Part shown: piece by piece, positions 42,809-51,171 of the stretch | How positions within the stretch are numbered: the stretch's first letter is position 1 | Layout: each line of letters opens with the position of its first letter | Assembly: GCA_964503315.1 (NCBI GenBank) | Contig: CAZCZL010000007.1 | Span: 147,805-211,804 of the forward strand | Length of the DNA stretch: 64,000 nt | Reading direction: 5' to 3' | DNA from: FEB-12 sp964503315 | GTDB taxonomy: Bacteria > Zixibacteria > MSB-5A5 > GN15 > FEB-12 | Notes under the pieces: model-generated | What the model saw: only the letters and a program-made list of their open reading frames with translations | Databases searched by the model: none | Told to the model about the DNA's origin: nothing | Position numbers and translations under genes: made by a program

Positions 42809-43192
42809 TCACCGGAATGGGGTGAGCCAGTCTTTGGTCATAAACTCCCCCTGGTGGCCATCGGGGTCGAAGAAGTAGAGGCTCATGTCGCCGGAGGGCC
42901 AGGTATGTTCGATGAGGTCGACGCCAAGGTTGTGGAGTCTCTCGCGATAGAGGTCGATCTCGTCGAGTGATATCTGGAAGGCGAAGTGAAGATGTTCGCC
43001 GCCGCGGCCATCGAACAGGCCGCGTTTCCCTTTGCGCCAGAGGCCGAACGCGGTGCCGTCTTCGAGGACGAAGGCAACAGCGGAGCCATCATCCCATCGC
43101 GAGATGCGGGCATAAGGGAGGAGCGCGGCATAGAATTTCTCGGAAATCTCCAGGTCATTGACCTCGAGATGAATTTCAAGCATTCTCAGCAT
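42809..43192 (-). CDS. VOC-family (glyoxalase/bleomycin resistance-like) protein
   Basis: 127 aa single VOC domain of two beta-alpha-beta-beta-beta units: LEIHLEVNDLEISEKFYAAL, then EHLHFAFQISLDEIDLYRERL and LYFFDPDGHQGEFM. His in EIHLEV, His in EHLHFAF and Glu in HQGEF fit the metal positions. ATG at 43183 is an alternative start. The terminator at 43195-43222 lies directly upstream, so expression may depend on read-through or a promoter I cannot see. Substrate unknown. Confidence 0.8.
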   Translation of the reverse strand: MLRMLEIHLEVNDLEISEKFYAALLPYARISRWDDGSAVAFVLEDGTAFGLWRKGKRGLFDGRGGEHLHFAFQISLDEIDLYRERLHNLGVDLIEHTWPSGDMSLYFFDPDGHQGEFMTKDWLTPFR

Positions 43193-43194
43193 AT

Positions 43195-43222
43195 AAAAAA
43201 AACCGGGAGAAAAACTCCCGGT
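43195..43222 (-). terminator. Terminator of the receiver-domain gene
   Basis: Minus-strand stem ACCGGGAG/CTCCCGGT with 5-nt loop, then a T-rich tract (TTTTTTTTAT) reaching the VOC start codon. Confidence 0.8.
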
Positions 43223-43261
43223 CCTTTGCTTTGGCGACGAGCGGCAAAAAGAACCGTTCGT

Positions 43262-43633
43262 TCAGTTGTTGATATACTTTCCCAGGATCTGGTTCATACG
43301 GGAGGTCATCTTGGAGTTTGGTAACACCTCGGTGGCACCCGCAGAGAGCGCGGCTTTCATCTGATCCGCCATGACATGGGGCGAATAACAAACGATCGGG
43401 ATCGACTTGGTCGCTCCATAGGAGCGGAGTTTGTTGATCAGCGACGGCGCCTCAATCCCGTTGAGGTTGAGGTCGATTATGATAAGATCCGGCCGAAGTT
43501 CCTGCGCTTTGGTGAAAATCTCGTCTGAACGAATGGCTTTAATGCCCTCGGCATCCATCCCGTCAAGCACGGTCATGATCTTTGAGGTAAAGATCATATT
43601 GTTGACGGCAATCAATACCTTCTTGTTCTGCAT
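43262..43633 (-). CDS. Stand-alone response-regulator receiver domain, atypical acidic pocket
   Basis: 123 aa from ATG 43631-43633, placed downstream of the promoter at 43694-43722. Open frame further upstream is probably not translated. Receiver fold with phospho-acceptor region DLIIIDLNLNG and VCYSPHVMADQMKAALSAGATEVLPNS (with Lys one residue later). The acidic pair normally after beta-1 is replaced by Asn-Asn (LIAVNNMIF), so Mg binding and phosphorylation may be impaired. No output domain. Partner unknown. Confidence 0.75.
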   Translation of the reverse strand: MQNKKVLIAVNNMIFTSKIMTVLDGMDAEGIKAIRSDEIFTKAQELRPDLIIIDLNLNGIEAPSLINKLRSYGATKSIPIVCYSPHVMADQMKAALSAGATEVLPNSKMTSRMNQILGKYINN

Positions 43634-43693
43634 AAATGAAATACCCCTCAGGGATCTCCTTATCTTTTGGTAGGTCTCCCACTCGACCGGCTC

Positions 43694-43722
43694 AATATAC
43701 GACATTGTACGTGGAAATGAAA
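43694..43722 (-). promoter_or_regulatory. Probable promoter of the receiver gene
   Basis: Minus-strand TTTCAT (43717-43722), 17-bp spacer, TATATT (43694-43699). Confidence 0.45.
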
Positions 43723-43882
43723 GGGTCGGCCGTAAGAAAAGCGGAGTTTTGAGAGGAGGGTTGGGTAAGTCGTTGCAAGATAAAAATCTGGTCCGGGGAA
43801 AAGATTTCCCGAATGTGATATTCGGCACTTGGAGCGGGGTTTTTTGGTTGATTCCGTCGGCCAAACGGCGTTACTGGCGGTC

Positions 43883-45292
43883 ATGAAACGAACCAAAATA
43901 CTGGCGACATATGGTCCGGCGGTCAGTTCAGAGCGGTTGCTCCGTCGGATGGTCGATGAAGGCGTAAATGCTTTTCGCATAAACTGCTCTCATGGAAGCA
44001 CCGAAGATTTTTCGCGAGCGGTGCGTCAAATCAGAAAAGCGACCGGTTCACACCGGTGGCCGGTCGGAATCCTCTTCGATATCTCCGGTCCGAAGTTAAG
44101 ACTGGCGCGATTCACCGGCGAATTACCGGTGAAAGCGGGAGATAAAATTACGCTGACAACTTCGGGGAGTGATCTCGCGCGAGGCGAGATAGCGGTGAAT
44201 CACCCGAAGATCATCGCGTCGATAAAGCCGGGAGAAAGAGTATTTATCGACGACGGCGCGATCGGGCTGAAAGCGGAGAAATGCTCAAACGGCAAAGTTC
44301 AGTTGACGGTGTTGAATCCGGGCGTGCTCTTGCCGGCGAAGGGGATCAATCTGCCGGATTCAGTCGTGCAGATGCCTACGATCGGCGCAAAAGACAAGCA
44401 GGATGTCAAGACGGCGGTGTCGAGCGGCGCGGATTTTGTCGCGCTGTCGTTTGTGCGGTCGGCGGATGATGTACTGCTCGCGCGCAAGTTGATAAAGCAG
44501 TATGGCGGGAAGCAGCGGATAATTGCGAAACTCGAAAAGCGCGAGGCGATCGAATCGCTTGAATCGATCATGGATGTAGCCGATGGCGTGATGATCGCGC
44601 GCGGAGATCTGGGGGTGGAGTTGCCTCCGGAACGTCTGCCGAACCTTCAGAAGCGGATAGTTGAGTTGGCGAATCTGCACCGTCAACCGGTAATAGTCGC
44701 GACGCAGATGTTGGAGTCGATGCGGTTTTCACCGCGGCCGACCCGCGCGGAAGTGAACGATGTCGCGACGGCGGTCTTTGACCATGCGGACGCGGTGATG
44801 TTGTCTGCCGAGACCGCTACCGGGAAATATCCGCTGGAGACCGTGCGGATGATGGCGGCGGTGTTGACGGCAAGTGAGGAACGTCGGGAGGTGAACTCCG
44901 GCCTGATGGTCCGCGACCTGACGGATACCATTGAGCCGCATCTGGTTTCCCGGATGGTAGGGGCGATATCAGACGACAGTGTGATCCGCGTGATTTTTGC
45001 CTTTACCACATCGGGGTTTACGGCCGAACTGATCGCCAACCTGTTTCCGCGGCAGACGATCGCGGCGCTCACATCCGACAAAAATGTCATGCGACAGCTC
45101 TCATTGATCCGGTCGGTTTGGCCGATATATGTACGGCAGCCCGGTTCGTTCCATGCGCTGGTTTCGTCAGTGAATGCGGTGAGCCGGAAATACCAACTGG
45201 CAAGCAAAGGACAGCATGTGATCATCACCGGCGGCGCGCCATTCGGCAAAACAGTGCCGTCGAATCTGGTGATGATCCACGAGGTGGAATGA
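43883..45292 (+). CDS. pyk: Pyruvate kinase
   Basis: 469 aa from ATG 43883 (MKRTKILATYGPAV). FRINCSHG, ISGPKLRLARF, IIAKLEKREAIES (catalytic Lys), MIARGDLGVELPPERLP and TRAEVNDVATAVFDHADAVMLSAETATGKYP form the active site. A C-terminal domain is present. Converts PEP and ADP to pyruvate and ATP. Overlaps the following deacetylase-like gene by 1-4 nt. The start has only a weak Shine-Dalgarno sequence. Confidence 0.96.
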   Translation: MKRTKILATYGPAVSSERLLRRMVDEGVNAFRINCSHGSTEDFSRAVRQIRKATGSHRWPVGILFDISGPKLRLARFTGELPVKAGDKITLTTSGSDLARGEIAVNHPKIIASIKPGERVFIDDGAIGLKAEKCSNGKVQLTVLNPGVLLPAKGINLPDSVVQMPTIGAKDKQDVKTAVSSGADFVALSFVRSADDVLLARKLIKQYGGKQRIIAKLEKREAIESLESIMDVADGVMIARGDLGVELPPERLPNLQKRIVELANLHRQPVIVATQMLESMRFSPRPTRAEVNDVATAVFDHADAVMLSAETATGKYPLETVRMMAAVLTASEERREVNSGLMVRDLTDTIEPHLVSRMVGAISDDSVIRVIFAFTTSGFTAELIANLFPRQTIAALTSDKNVMRQLSLIRSVWPIYVRQPGSFHALVSSVNAVSRKYQLASKGQHVIITGGAPFGKTVPSNLVMIHEVE

Positions 45293-46173
45293 TGCGTGCG
45301 AAAATCGGAATTCTGAGTCTGGCGCTGGTGATGGTCGTGGCGGGAGCCGCGAAATCTCAGGATGATGCCCCGGCCAAACCGGTCAAGGCGACCAAGTCGA
45401 TCGCGATCACGTTCAATGAACTTCCGGCGGCGGAAGCTTTCGGCGAGGTGAATCCCGAGGCGATCAATTTCTTGATACTTCAGGCGTTGAAAAAGCACGA
45501 GGTAAAGGCGGCGGGGTTTGTGGTCGGCGCCAGTCTGGAGAACCAGTACGACCTGATCGGGCAGTGGTTGAACGATGGTCACGCGATCGGGAGTATGACG
45601 TTCAATAACGAAGACCTCAACGATATCGGGTACGAGAAGTTCATCGAAGAGGTAGCGTCGGGGGAGGCGGAGCTGGAGACGATGCTCGAGAGTTTCGGGC
45701 AGAAGCGGAGATACTTCAGATTCCCGTATCTTCACTATGGCGCGACCAAGGAAGATAAGCGACAAGTGAAGGGGTATCTTTCCGCGCAGGGGACTGCGGT
45801 GGCGCACGCGTCGGTGGTGCCGGATGACCATATGTACAATTTCACGCTGGGCAAAATGGGGAAGGTACTTGATTCGCTCCAGTACGTGGTGTTGCGAGAT
45901 GAGTATTTCAACAGCGTGTTCGATGAACTGGAACGGGCGGAGATGATGGCGAATGATCTGGTGGGACACCAGATAAAGCAAATACTGATGCTCCAGGCGA
46001 ATCGTCTGAACGCGATCTATCTGGATGAACTGCTGACGGCGTTGGAAGAGGCGGGATATAAGTTCATCACGCTCGACGCAGCATTGCGGGATGAAGTGTA
46101 CGCGCAGGCGGAGAATTATTATGGGTTGCGCGGGGTGGGATATCTGGATATGCTGGCGCTGGAAGAAGAGTAG
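45292..46173 (+). CDS. Polysaccharide deacetylase-like (NodB fold) exported protein with altered catalytic motifs
   Basis: 293 aa from ATG 45292 (GAGG 7 nt upstream; an ATG at 45289 is equally in frame). Signal peptide (ILSLALVMVVAGAAKS). NodB-like layout: motif 1 reads ITFNELP instead of TFDDGP, motif 2 reads DGHAIGSMTFNN instead of H-x3-H-type GHEIGNHTxxH, and motif 3 FRFPYLHYG is kept. The catalytic Asp and metal-binding His residues are therefore missing at the expected positions, and it may not be a deacetylase. Co-transcribed with pyk and followed by a terminator. Confidence 0.75.
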   Translation: MRAKIGILSLALVMVVAGAAKSQDDAPAKPVKATKSIAITFNELPAAEAFGEVNPEAINFLILQALKKHEVKAAGFVVGASLENQYDLIGQWLNDGHAIGSMTFNNEDLNDIGYEKFIEEVASGEAELETMLESFGQKRRYFRFPYLHYGATKEDKRQVKGYLSAQGTAVAHASVVPDDHMYNFTLGKMGKVLDSLQYVVLRDEYFNSVFDELERAEMMANDLVGHQIKQILMLQANRLNAIYLDELLTALEEAGYKFITLDAALRDEVYAQAENYYGLRGVGYLDMLALEEE

Positions 46174-46196
46174 AAGTTTTTGCCAGTGAGATGTGA

Positions 46197-46224
46197 AGCC
46201 CGCTTGAGAGAGCGGGCTTTTTTT
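46197..46224 (+). terminator. Terminator of pyk operon
   Basis: Stem AGCCCGCT/AGCGGGCT followed by TTTTTT. Confidence 0.85.
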
Positions 46225-46286
46225 GTGGGGGCTGATAGAAGCGTGAGTGCAGAAGCAAAGTTTCTCATGGATATGTGCGACGGGTG

Positions 46287-46358
46287 GGTTGCTTCGAAAT
46301 CGCGGAGGGGAGAATTGCGATGTAACACGAGTGGTGGCCGCGATTTCTCGCAATGACA
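46287..46358 (+). repeat. Family B 72-bp repeat, copy 4
   Basis: GGTTGCTTCGAAATCGCGG start, CCGCGATTTCTCGCAATGAC end. Exactly 72 bp, about 38 kb from the other copies. Confidence 0.85.
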
Positions 46359-46389
46359 ATGCTAAAGAAGTCATCGAACATAGAGGGAA

Positions 46390-46415
46390 GGGCAGACGGG
46401 GACGTCTGCCGCTCA
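46390..46415 (+). repeat. Family A hairpin repeat
   Basis: GGGCAGACGGGGACGTCTGC plus CGCTCA. Confidence 0.85.
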
Positions 46416-46424
46416 TAGAATAGC

Positions 46425-46471
46425 AAACCCGGCGCTCTCGCTCTACTAGTACTGCGAAACGCGCCGGGTTT
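46425..46471. terminator. Large inverted repeat between convergent genes, possible bidirectional terminator
   Basis: Perfect 11-bp arms AAACCCGGCGC and GCGCCGGGTTT around a 25-nt loop. The plus-strand exit is TTTTC. Confidence 0.45.
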
Positions 46472-46478
46472 TCAATTG

Positions 46479-46505
46479 GCCCACCATGAATGGCGGGATA
46501 CATGA
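46479..46505 (+). repeat. Family F repeat
   Basis: GCCCACCATGAATGGCGGGA followed by TACATGA. Slightly diverged copy. Confidence 0.65.
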
Positions 46506-46509
46506 TTTC

Positions 46510-46585
46510 AGAGAGATCGCGACGGCCCGCGTCTCGTCACCCTTCGTCTTCGCTCAGGGCGACGAGCCGCGGGCCTCGCGATGAC
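46510..46585 (+). repeat. Family D repeat within GAGATCGCGACG ... CTCGCGATGACAG frame
   Basis: CCCTTCGTCTTCGCTCAGGG (46540-46559) nested between GAGATCGCGACGG and GCCTCGCGATGACAGT. Same arrangement as 3500-3574. Confidence 0.65.
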
Positions 46586-46592
46586 AGTGTCC

Positions 46593-48797
46593 CTATTTCA
46601 AGTACATCATCTTCTTCGTCGCGGTGAAGTCGCGGGAGGTCAGGCGATAGTAGTAGACGCCTGTGGCAACATCGGAGCCATCCAGAGCGGTACCATCCCA
46701 GCTAAACTGGTGGCTGCCGGCCTCGAGCGATTCATTGCGACGATAGACGACCTTACCGAGCACGTTAAAGATCTCCAGAGAGACCTCGCCGCTGGTCGGC
46801 AGAGCGAAGGAGATGACCGTCGCACCGTTAAATGGGTTCGGGTAGTTCTGTTGTAACTCAAACGAGTTCGGGAGCAGACCCTCGGTCAGCGCGGCGTTGA
46901 CCATCGTCTGACCGATCTGCGCGGTCACCTTGCCGCCATATTTGGTGGCAGTGGCGACAGACTGGATCGAGGTCGTAGTCAGTATGCGCAGCAAAGGACT
47001 GGCGCGGAAGAAGGTGGCGTTCGGGAAATTCTCCTTAGGGGAAAGAAGAACGTAAGTTGAGCCGTTACGCGCGTAGGTGGACATCGACATAGTCGTCGCA
47101 AGCAATTGCGGTGCGACATTGCCGGAGAGCACTAGCTGAACTGCGCCAAGTGTATCTGAAGTGGCGCAGAGCAGCATACCGGCATTGATGAAGAAGGACG
47201 CGATGTTCGGCGAGTTAGGCGGGAGAACATCGGCGGTATCCAGACCGGTGTTGCGACGATAGAGCAGCACATAGTCTTCGATAGCGAGCGGCGTGCTGTC
47301 CTGATTGATGTCGGACAGCTCGGTCTGCTTGTTCGGGTCGAGCGTAAAGACCGACTGACCACGCGTGAAGTAACTACCGAAGAGTCGGAAGTCTTCTATA
47401 CCAAACGCCACTGAGTCGAGGTCAACATCACCACGCTGGAATACGTACGCCGGAGGCGGGCAAGTAATACTGACACCACCAGAGTAGAAAACGATCTTGC
47501 GCACGGGGCCATCGCAGCCGACAGCCGGCAGACCGCCGAAACCGGGGAGCGACGCAGACGCGGCAGGGAGTTCTACAAAGAGAGAATCCTGCAATTCAAA
47601 GACCTTCTCCGCGCCAAACAGATGCTTGCCGGAGGCAGAGGATAGCGAGTTGCTGCTGCAGTCGGTCCAGTAGAAACGGACCGGCGCAAAACTGCAACGC
47701 CAGGAAGCATCGGAGCCGACCAGGAATCTGATCTTCGCCAGCGAGGCAGGGAGAGTCGGGACACCGCAGGAGGGGTGAATGTTGCCGTTATTCGTTTCGG
47801 CGATACCGACTATCCGGACCTGTCCGGGGGCCGCATTGTAGGTGAAGTATTCCCAGGCGCAGGAATCATAGAGCGAGCCGGGGAGAACTTCGGCAACAGA
47901 GAGAGCGAGGCTGTCAAACGCAATGAGCACATCGAAGCCACCCACGCCCTGCTGTTGCGAGATGGAATCAAGGGTAAGCGGGATCTCGGCGATCTGGCCG
48001 GGATCCAGATTGCGCGCGACACCAAGCGACAGGCCGAGCGAAGTAAAGACTTCCTGCTCGCCACCACCACCGCCGTTGTCGTCACCTTCGCCTTCGCCGT
48101 CGTCTTCAGCAGGCACGACGACAAAGAAGAATTTGAACTTGCTCTGGCTGTAGCCATCGGACGCGTTCAGCATCAAGATGAAATACTTGCCGGAATCTTC
48201 GGGAGTCGGTTCGTAGTTCAATGACCAATCGGAACCATTCTGTGCCAATTCAACGGCGCCACTCGGGAGCGGACGGACGCGCTCGAGGGTCAGAACCGGC
48301 TGGTCGCATTCATCGCGATCGACCACCGAGATCGGCAAGGAGAATGGCGCGCCGAGCGGCACAGGAATAGTGTCACGACGCTCGACCTCGTCAATCAGAA
48401 TAACCGGCTTGGCGCTTTTCGGGAAAAGCACGAGACCGGTACGGGTCTTAAGACGAGGAGCGCTCTTCCAATAAGCTTCGACCAGGACCACGCAGTTACG
48501 CCAGTCAACCGGAGTACCGGCGGGAAGCGACCAAGAGCCGGAGACGGAATCAAGCGAGCCGGGCCCCTTGATCAGGCGATAGTGGATGATGCCATCGGCC
48601 GGATATTCGCCTTTGCGATTCTTTGGCGGAGTCGCTTTGAAGGTATAGCCGGCGCTGTCACAGTGGTTGTACTCCAGCTTATACTTGCTGTCCGAAAAGA
48701 CAGGGGGACAGCGGTGGTCGTTCTCGGCCTTCACTGCCGCCGCGGCAGCTACAAAGAGGCAGAGGCCGACGCAGAGTAAGGTTCTCGAGTAGCGCAT
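46593..48797 (-). CDS. Exported protein with cohesin-like, dockerin-like and T9SS-type C-terminal sorting domains
   Basis: 734 aa. Signal peptide at residues 1-24 and Ig-like repeats to about 235, then an acidic Gly-rich linker (EDDGEGEGDDNGGGGGEQE). About 245-400 resembles a cohesin (LDPGQIAEIPLTLDSISQQQGVGGFDVLIAFD). About 475-545 holds two dockerin-like halves (GDVDLDSVAFGIEDFRLFGS and SDINQDSTPLAIEDYVLLYR). The last 90 residues are a T9SS type A-like sorting domain (LQQNYPNPFNGATVISFALP ... ATGVYYYRLTS). AGGAGA lies 7 nt before ATG. Probably a surface scaffold; partners unknown. Confidence 0.82.
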   Translation of the reverse strand: MRYSRTLLCVGLCLFVAAAAAVKAENDHRCPPVFSDSKYKLEYNHCDSAGYTFKATPPKNRKGEYPADGIIHYRLIKGPGSLDSVSGSWSLPAGTPVDWRNCVVLVEAYWKSAPRLKTRTGLVLFPKSAKPVILIDEVERRDTIPVPLGAPFSLPISVVDRDECDQPVLTLERVRPLPSGAVELAQNGSDWSLNYEPTPEDSGKYFILMLNASDGYSQSKFKFFFVVVPAEDDGEGEGDDNGGGGGEQEVFTSLGLSLGVARNLDPGQIAEIPLTLDSISQQQGVGGFDVLIAFDSLALSVAEVLPGSLYDSCAWEYFTYNAAPGQVRIVGIAETNNGNIHPSCGVPTLPASLAKIRFLVGSDASWRCSFAPVRFYWTDCSSNSLSSASGKHLFGAEKVFELQDSLFVELPAASASLPGFGGLPAVGCDGPVRKIVFYSGGVSITCPPPAYVFQRGDVDLDSVAFGIEDFRLFGSYFTRGQSVFTLDPNKQTELSDINQDSTPLAIEDYVLLYRRNTGLDTADVLPPNSPNIASFFINAGMLLCATSDTLGAVQLVLSGNVAPQLLATTMSMSTYARNGSTYVLLSPKENFPNATFFRASPLLRILTTTSIQSVATATKYGGKVTAQIGQTMVNAALTEGLLPNSFELQQNYPNPFNGATVISFALPTSGEVSLEIFNVLGKVVYRRNESLEAGSHQFSWDGTALDGSDVATGVYYYRLTSRDFTATKKMMYLK

Positions 48798-49183
48798 ACG
48801 TGATCTCCTGGAGGTAGCGGTTGGTGGTCATAACCACGACGAGTCCGGCGAAAAGCTACCTTCCAATTCTGCCAGTCTCTTTAGAGTGATTCGGCCACGG
48901 CGGGGCTCAACTTGAAGAATATTTCAAAATGAAACAGCGACCGCGGCGGTCGGGTATAAGCAGGTGAGTTAACGTTGGGATACAATAAGTTACGCTGTGT
49001 CTTTCAACGGCCGGTTTGACCAAAGACCGTGATTTTTGAGGTCCGGGAAGTGGGGGGAGGAGGCCATTGTTAAGGTTGGTTAAACCGGAAAGCAAGCCTG
49101 GCTCCGGCGCGAACCGGCCTGAAACCATCCGCGTATAATTCTCCAAAACCGACCAGGAAAAACATGAACGGAGGATTTCTACG
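48798..49183. other. Divergent intergenic region
   Basis: 386 bp between the cohesin-like gene (minus) and the DegP gene (plus). I see no repeat-family copy. A perfect TATAAT at 49134-49139 probably serves degP. A G-rich run (GTGGGGGGAGGAGG) lies near 49050. Confidence 0.5.
49134..49139 (+). promoter_or_regulatory. -10 element of degP
   Basis: Perfect TATAAT about 45 nt before the start codon. The region 17 bp upstream (GAACCG) is not TTGACA-like; it might suit an ECF-type sigma (speculative). Confidence 0.45.
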
Positions 49184-50671
49184 ATGATGAAGACTAGACA
49201 GATGACAGTGATGTCACTGCTGGTTCTGTTGGTAATAGGATTGGCGTATATGCTACCGGCAGGATCGGCGGTGGCGCAGAAAGAGAGCGGAAGCGCGGCG
49301 ATGCAGTCGCTGCGGGATCTGAACAAGGCATTCATTCAGATCGCCAAAGATGTAACCCCATCGGTGGTGACCGTCTCGACCGAGAAAGTGGTAAAGATGC
49401 GGGGGATCGGGAATTTCAATTTCGGACCGTTCGGTGACCAGTTCGAGCAGTTTTTCGGGACGCCGCGCGGCAATCAAGAGAACGGGCGCGAGTTGCGACA
49501 GCAGGGATTAGGCTCGGGAGTGGTTGTGTCGGAGGATGGCTATATCCTGACCAACAATCATGTGATCGATGGCGCGGACTCGATCGTGGTCCGCATGAGT
49601 GATGGCACAACCTACGCCGCGAAAGTCATCGGCGCCGATGACAAGACTGATATCGCGGTGATAAAAGTCGAGGCGGACAATCTGATTCCCGTTAAGCAGG
49701 GGAACAGCGATCAGCTCGAAGTGGGTGAGATGGTGATGGCGATAGGGTCGCCATTGAATCCGAATCTCGCGCATACCGTGACGCAGGGAATAGTGAGCGC
49801 GAAGGGGCGATCGAATGTCGGTCTGGCCGACTATGAGGATTTCATCCAGACAGATGCCGCGATCAACCCCGGTAACTCCGGCGGCGCCCTGGTGAATCTG
49901 GATGGTGAACTGGTCGGCATCAACACGGCGATAGCGTCACGCTCGGGTGGGTTCCAGGGGATCGGATTCGCCGTGCCGGTCAATATGGCGATGGATATCA
50001 AAAACGAGCTGGTCGACAACGGGCGCGTGGTGCGTGGATGGCTCGGAGTCGGTATCCAGGATGTGAACGATGTCATGGCGCGAGCGATGGGGCTGGATGA
50101 GAACAGTGGTGTTCTGATCGGGTCGGTGGCGCCTTCGAGTCCGGCGGAGGATGCCGGGATCGCGCCCGGTGATGTCGTTGTGAAAGTGAACAGCACGGAA
50201 GTGAACAATTCGGCGCAGTTGCGCAATCTGATCGCGCGGACCGACCCGGGGACGACCGTGACACTCGGCGTTATTCGAGATAATCGCGAGAAGGCGCTGG
50301 CGGTGAAACTGGGAGAACTGCCGGAGCAGAATGAGGATGGCACGATCCGTCGTCAGTCGAAAGGAGAAGAGGGTGAGCTGGCGATCGATCCTGGGTTCGA
50401 TGTCGGGACTATCACCCGTGAGTATGCGCGGCAGTTCGAGATCCCGGAAAGTGCTGACGGCGTCGTGGTGACCAATGTCGACGAGTCGAGTATGGCGGCG
50501 CGTCAGGGTGGACTAAGGGTTGGCGATGTCATCCGCGAAGTGAATCGCAAACCGGTGACATCGGTGGCGGAGTTCGACGGCGCGCTGCGATCGCTCAAGA
50601 AAGGGAGTACGGTGTTGCTCCTGGTGTCACGTGGCGAGATGCAGCGGTTCGTGGCGTTTGATATCGGTTGA
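49184..50671 (+). CDS. degP: DegP/HtrA-family periplasmic serine protease with two PDZ domains
   Basis: 495 aa. Signal peptide over about residues 1-31 (ending AVA). Trypsin-like domain with catalytic triad His126 (TNNHVI), Asp156 (KTDIAV) and Ser232 (GNSGG), and an LA-loop with FGDQFEQFFG. Two PDZ domains at about 290-380 (GWLGVGIQDV) and 400-495 (VVTNVDESSMAARQGGLRVG). Degrades or refolds misfolded envelope proteins. GGAGG precedes the ATG and a terminator follows. A second ATG 3 nt in is possible. Confidence 0.95.
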   Translation: MMKTRQMTVMSLLVLLVIGLAYMLPAGSAVAQKESGSAAMQSLRDLNKAFIQIAKDVTPSVVTVSTEKVVKMRGIGNFNFGPFGDQFEQFFGTPRGNQENGRELRQQGLGSGVVVSEDGYILTNNHVIDGADSIVVRMSDGTTYAAKVIGADDKTDIAVIKVEADNLIPVKQGNSDQLEVGEMVMAIGSPLNPNLAHTVTQGIVSAKGRSNVGLADYEDFIQTDAAINPGNSGGALVNLDGELVGINTAIASRSGGFQGIGFAVPVNMAMDIKNELVDNGRVVRGWLGVGIQDVNDVMARAMGLDENSGVLIGSVAPSSPAEDAGIAPGDVVVKVNSTEVNNSAQLRNLIARTDPGTTVTLGVIRDNREKALAVKLGELPEQNEDGTIRRQSKGEEGELAIDPGFDVGTITREYARQFEIPESADGVVVTNVDESSMAARQGGLRVGDVIREVNRKPVTSVAEFDGALRSLKKGSTVLLLVSRGEMQRFVAFDIG

Positions 50672-50693
50672 GGAGGTGAGACCGAAGAAGAGA

Positions 50694-50718
50694 ACAGGGC
50701 CGCACGGCCCTGTTTTTG
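50694..50718 (+). terminator. Terminator of degP
   Basis: Perfect stem ACAGGGCCG/CGGCCCTGT with 2-nt loop, then TTTTTG. Confidence 0.85.
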
Positions 50719-50760
50719 TTTGGTGATGGGAGGAAGCGGCGCGAGGTCGTGATGGGATTT

Positions 50761-50783
50761 CGGGCTTCGACTACGCTCAGCCC
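50761..50783 (+). repeat. Family D repeat, CGGGC/GCCCG-ended
   Basis: CGGGCTTCGACTACGCTCAG followed by CCCG. The outer bases form a short stem while the core CTTCGACTACGCTCAG is constant. Confidence 0.7.
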
Positions 50784-50844
50784 GATGGGTTGGTATTTGT
50801 CAGGAATACACTTCGCACACTGGCTACAGCGGCCGGGATTCGAG

Positions 50845-51171
50845 CTACAGGACTACCGAAGACCGCTTTCTGAACCGCCTGATAGCATACACGATAACAA
50901 GGACCAAAAGATAATAAAACAGGAAATCGCCGATCAGGTGTTGCCAAGGTCGGTAGTTATGCAATTGTTGCCATGTCGGATTAACCAGCAGCATCAGCAT
51001 CGCTCCGGGAAGATGCAACATACTTGAGAATCTTCCTAACCCGTAATCCAATACATACACGTCAACCAGCAATAGCAACCAGATTGGCAATGCAAAGAGG
51101 AAACATCGCAAAAAAAGACTATTCCGACTGAGAGACTTCACCAAATCAAGATCAGGCGGTCGCATGTCCAA
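50845..51171 (-). CDS. Hypothetical small membrane protein
   Basis: 108 aa. Three hydrophobic segments (about residues 22-42, 53-62 and 83-98) and a basic C-terminus (RRFRKRSS). Overlaps the stop of the larger membrane-protein gene at 51152 by 20 nt, so the two are likely co-expressed and may form one complex. No family recognised. Third codon positions are A/T-richer than in neighbouring core genes. Confidence 0.55.
   Translation of the reverse strand: MDMRPPDLDLVKSLSRNSLFLRCFLFALPIWLLLLVDVYVLDYGLGRFSSMLHLPGAMLMLLVNPTWQQLHNYRPWQHLIGDFLFYYLLVLVIVYAIRRFRKRSSVVL

Noticed and set aside
44683..46503. Long open frame of about 600 codons on the minus strand over pyk and the deacetylase-like gene
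   Set aside because: Arg/Pro/His/Ile-rich composition with no domain. It is an antisense shadow of two well-supported plus-strand genes.
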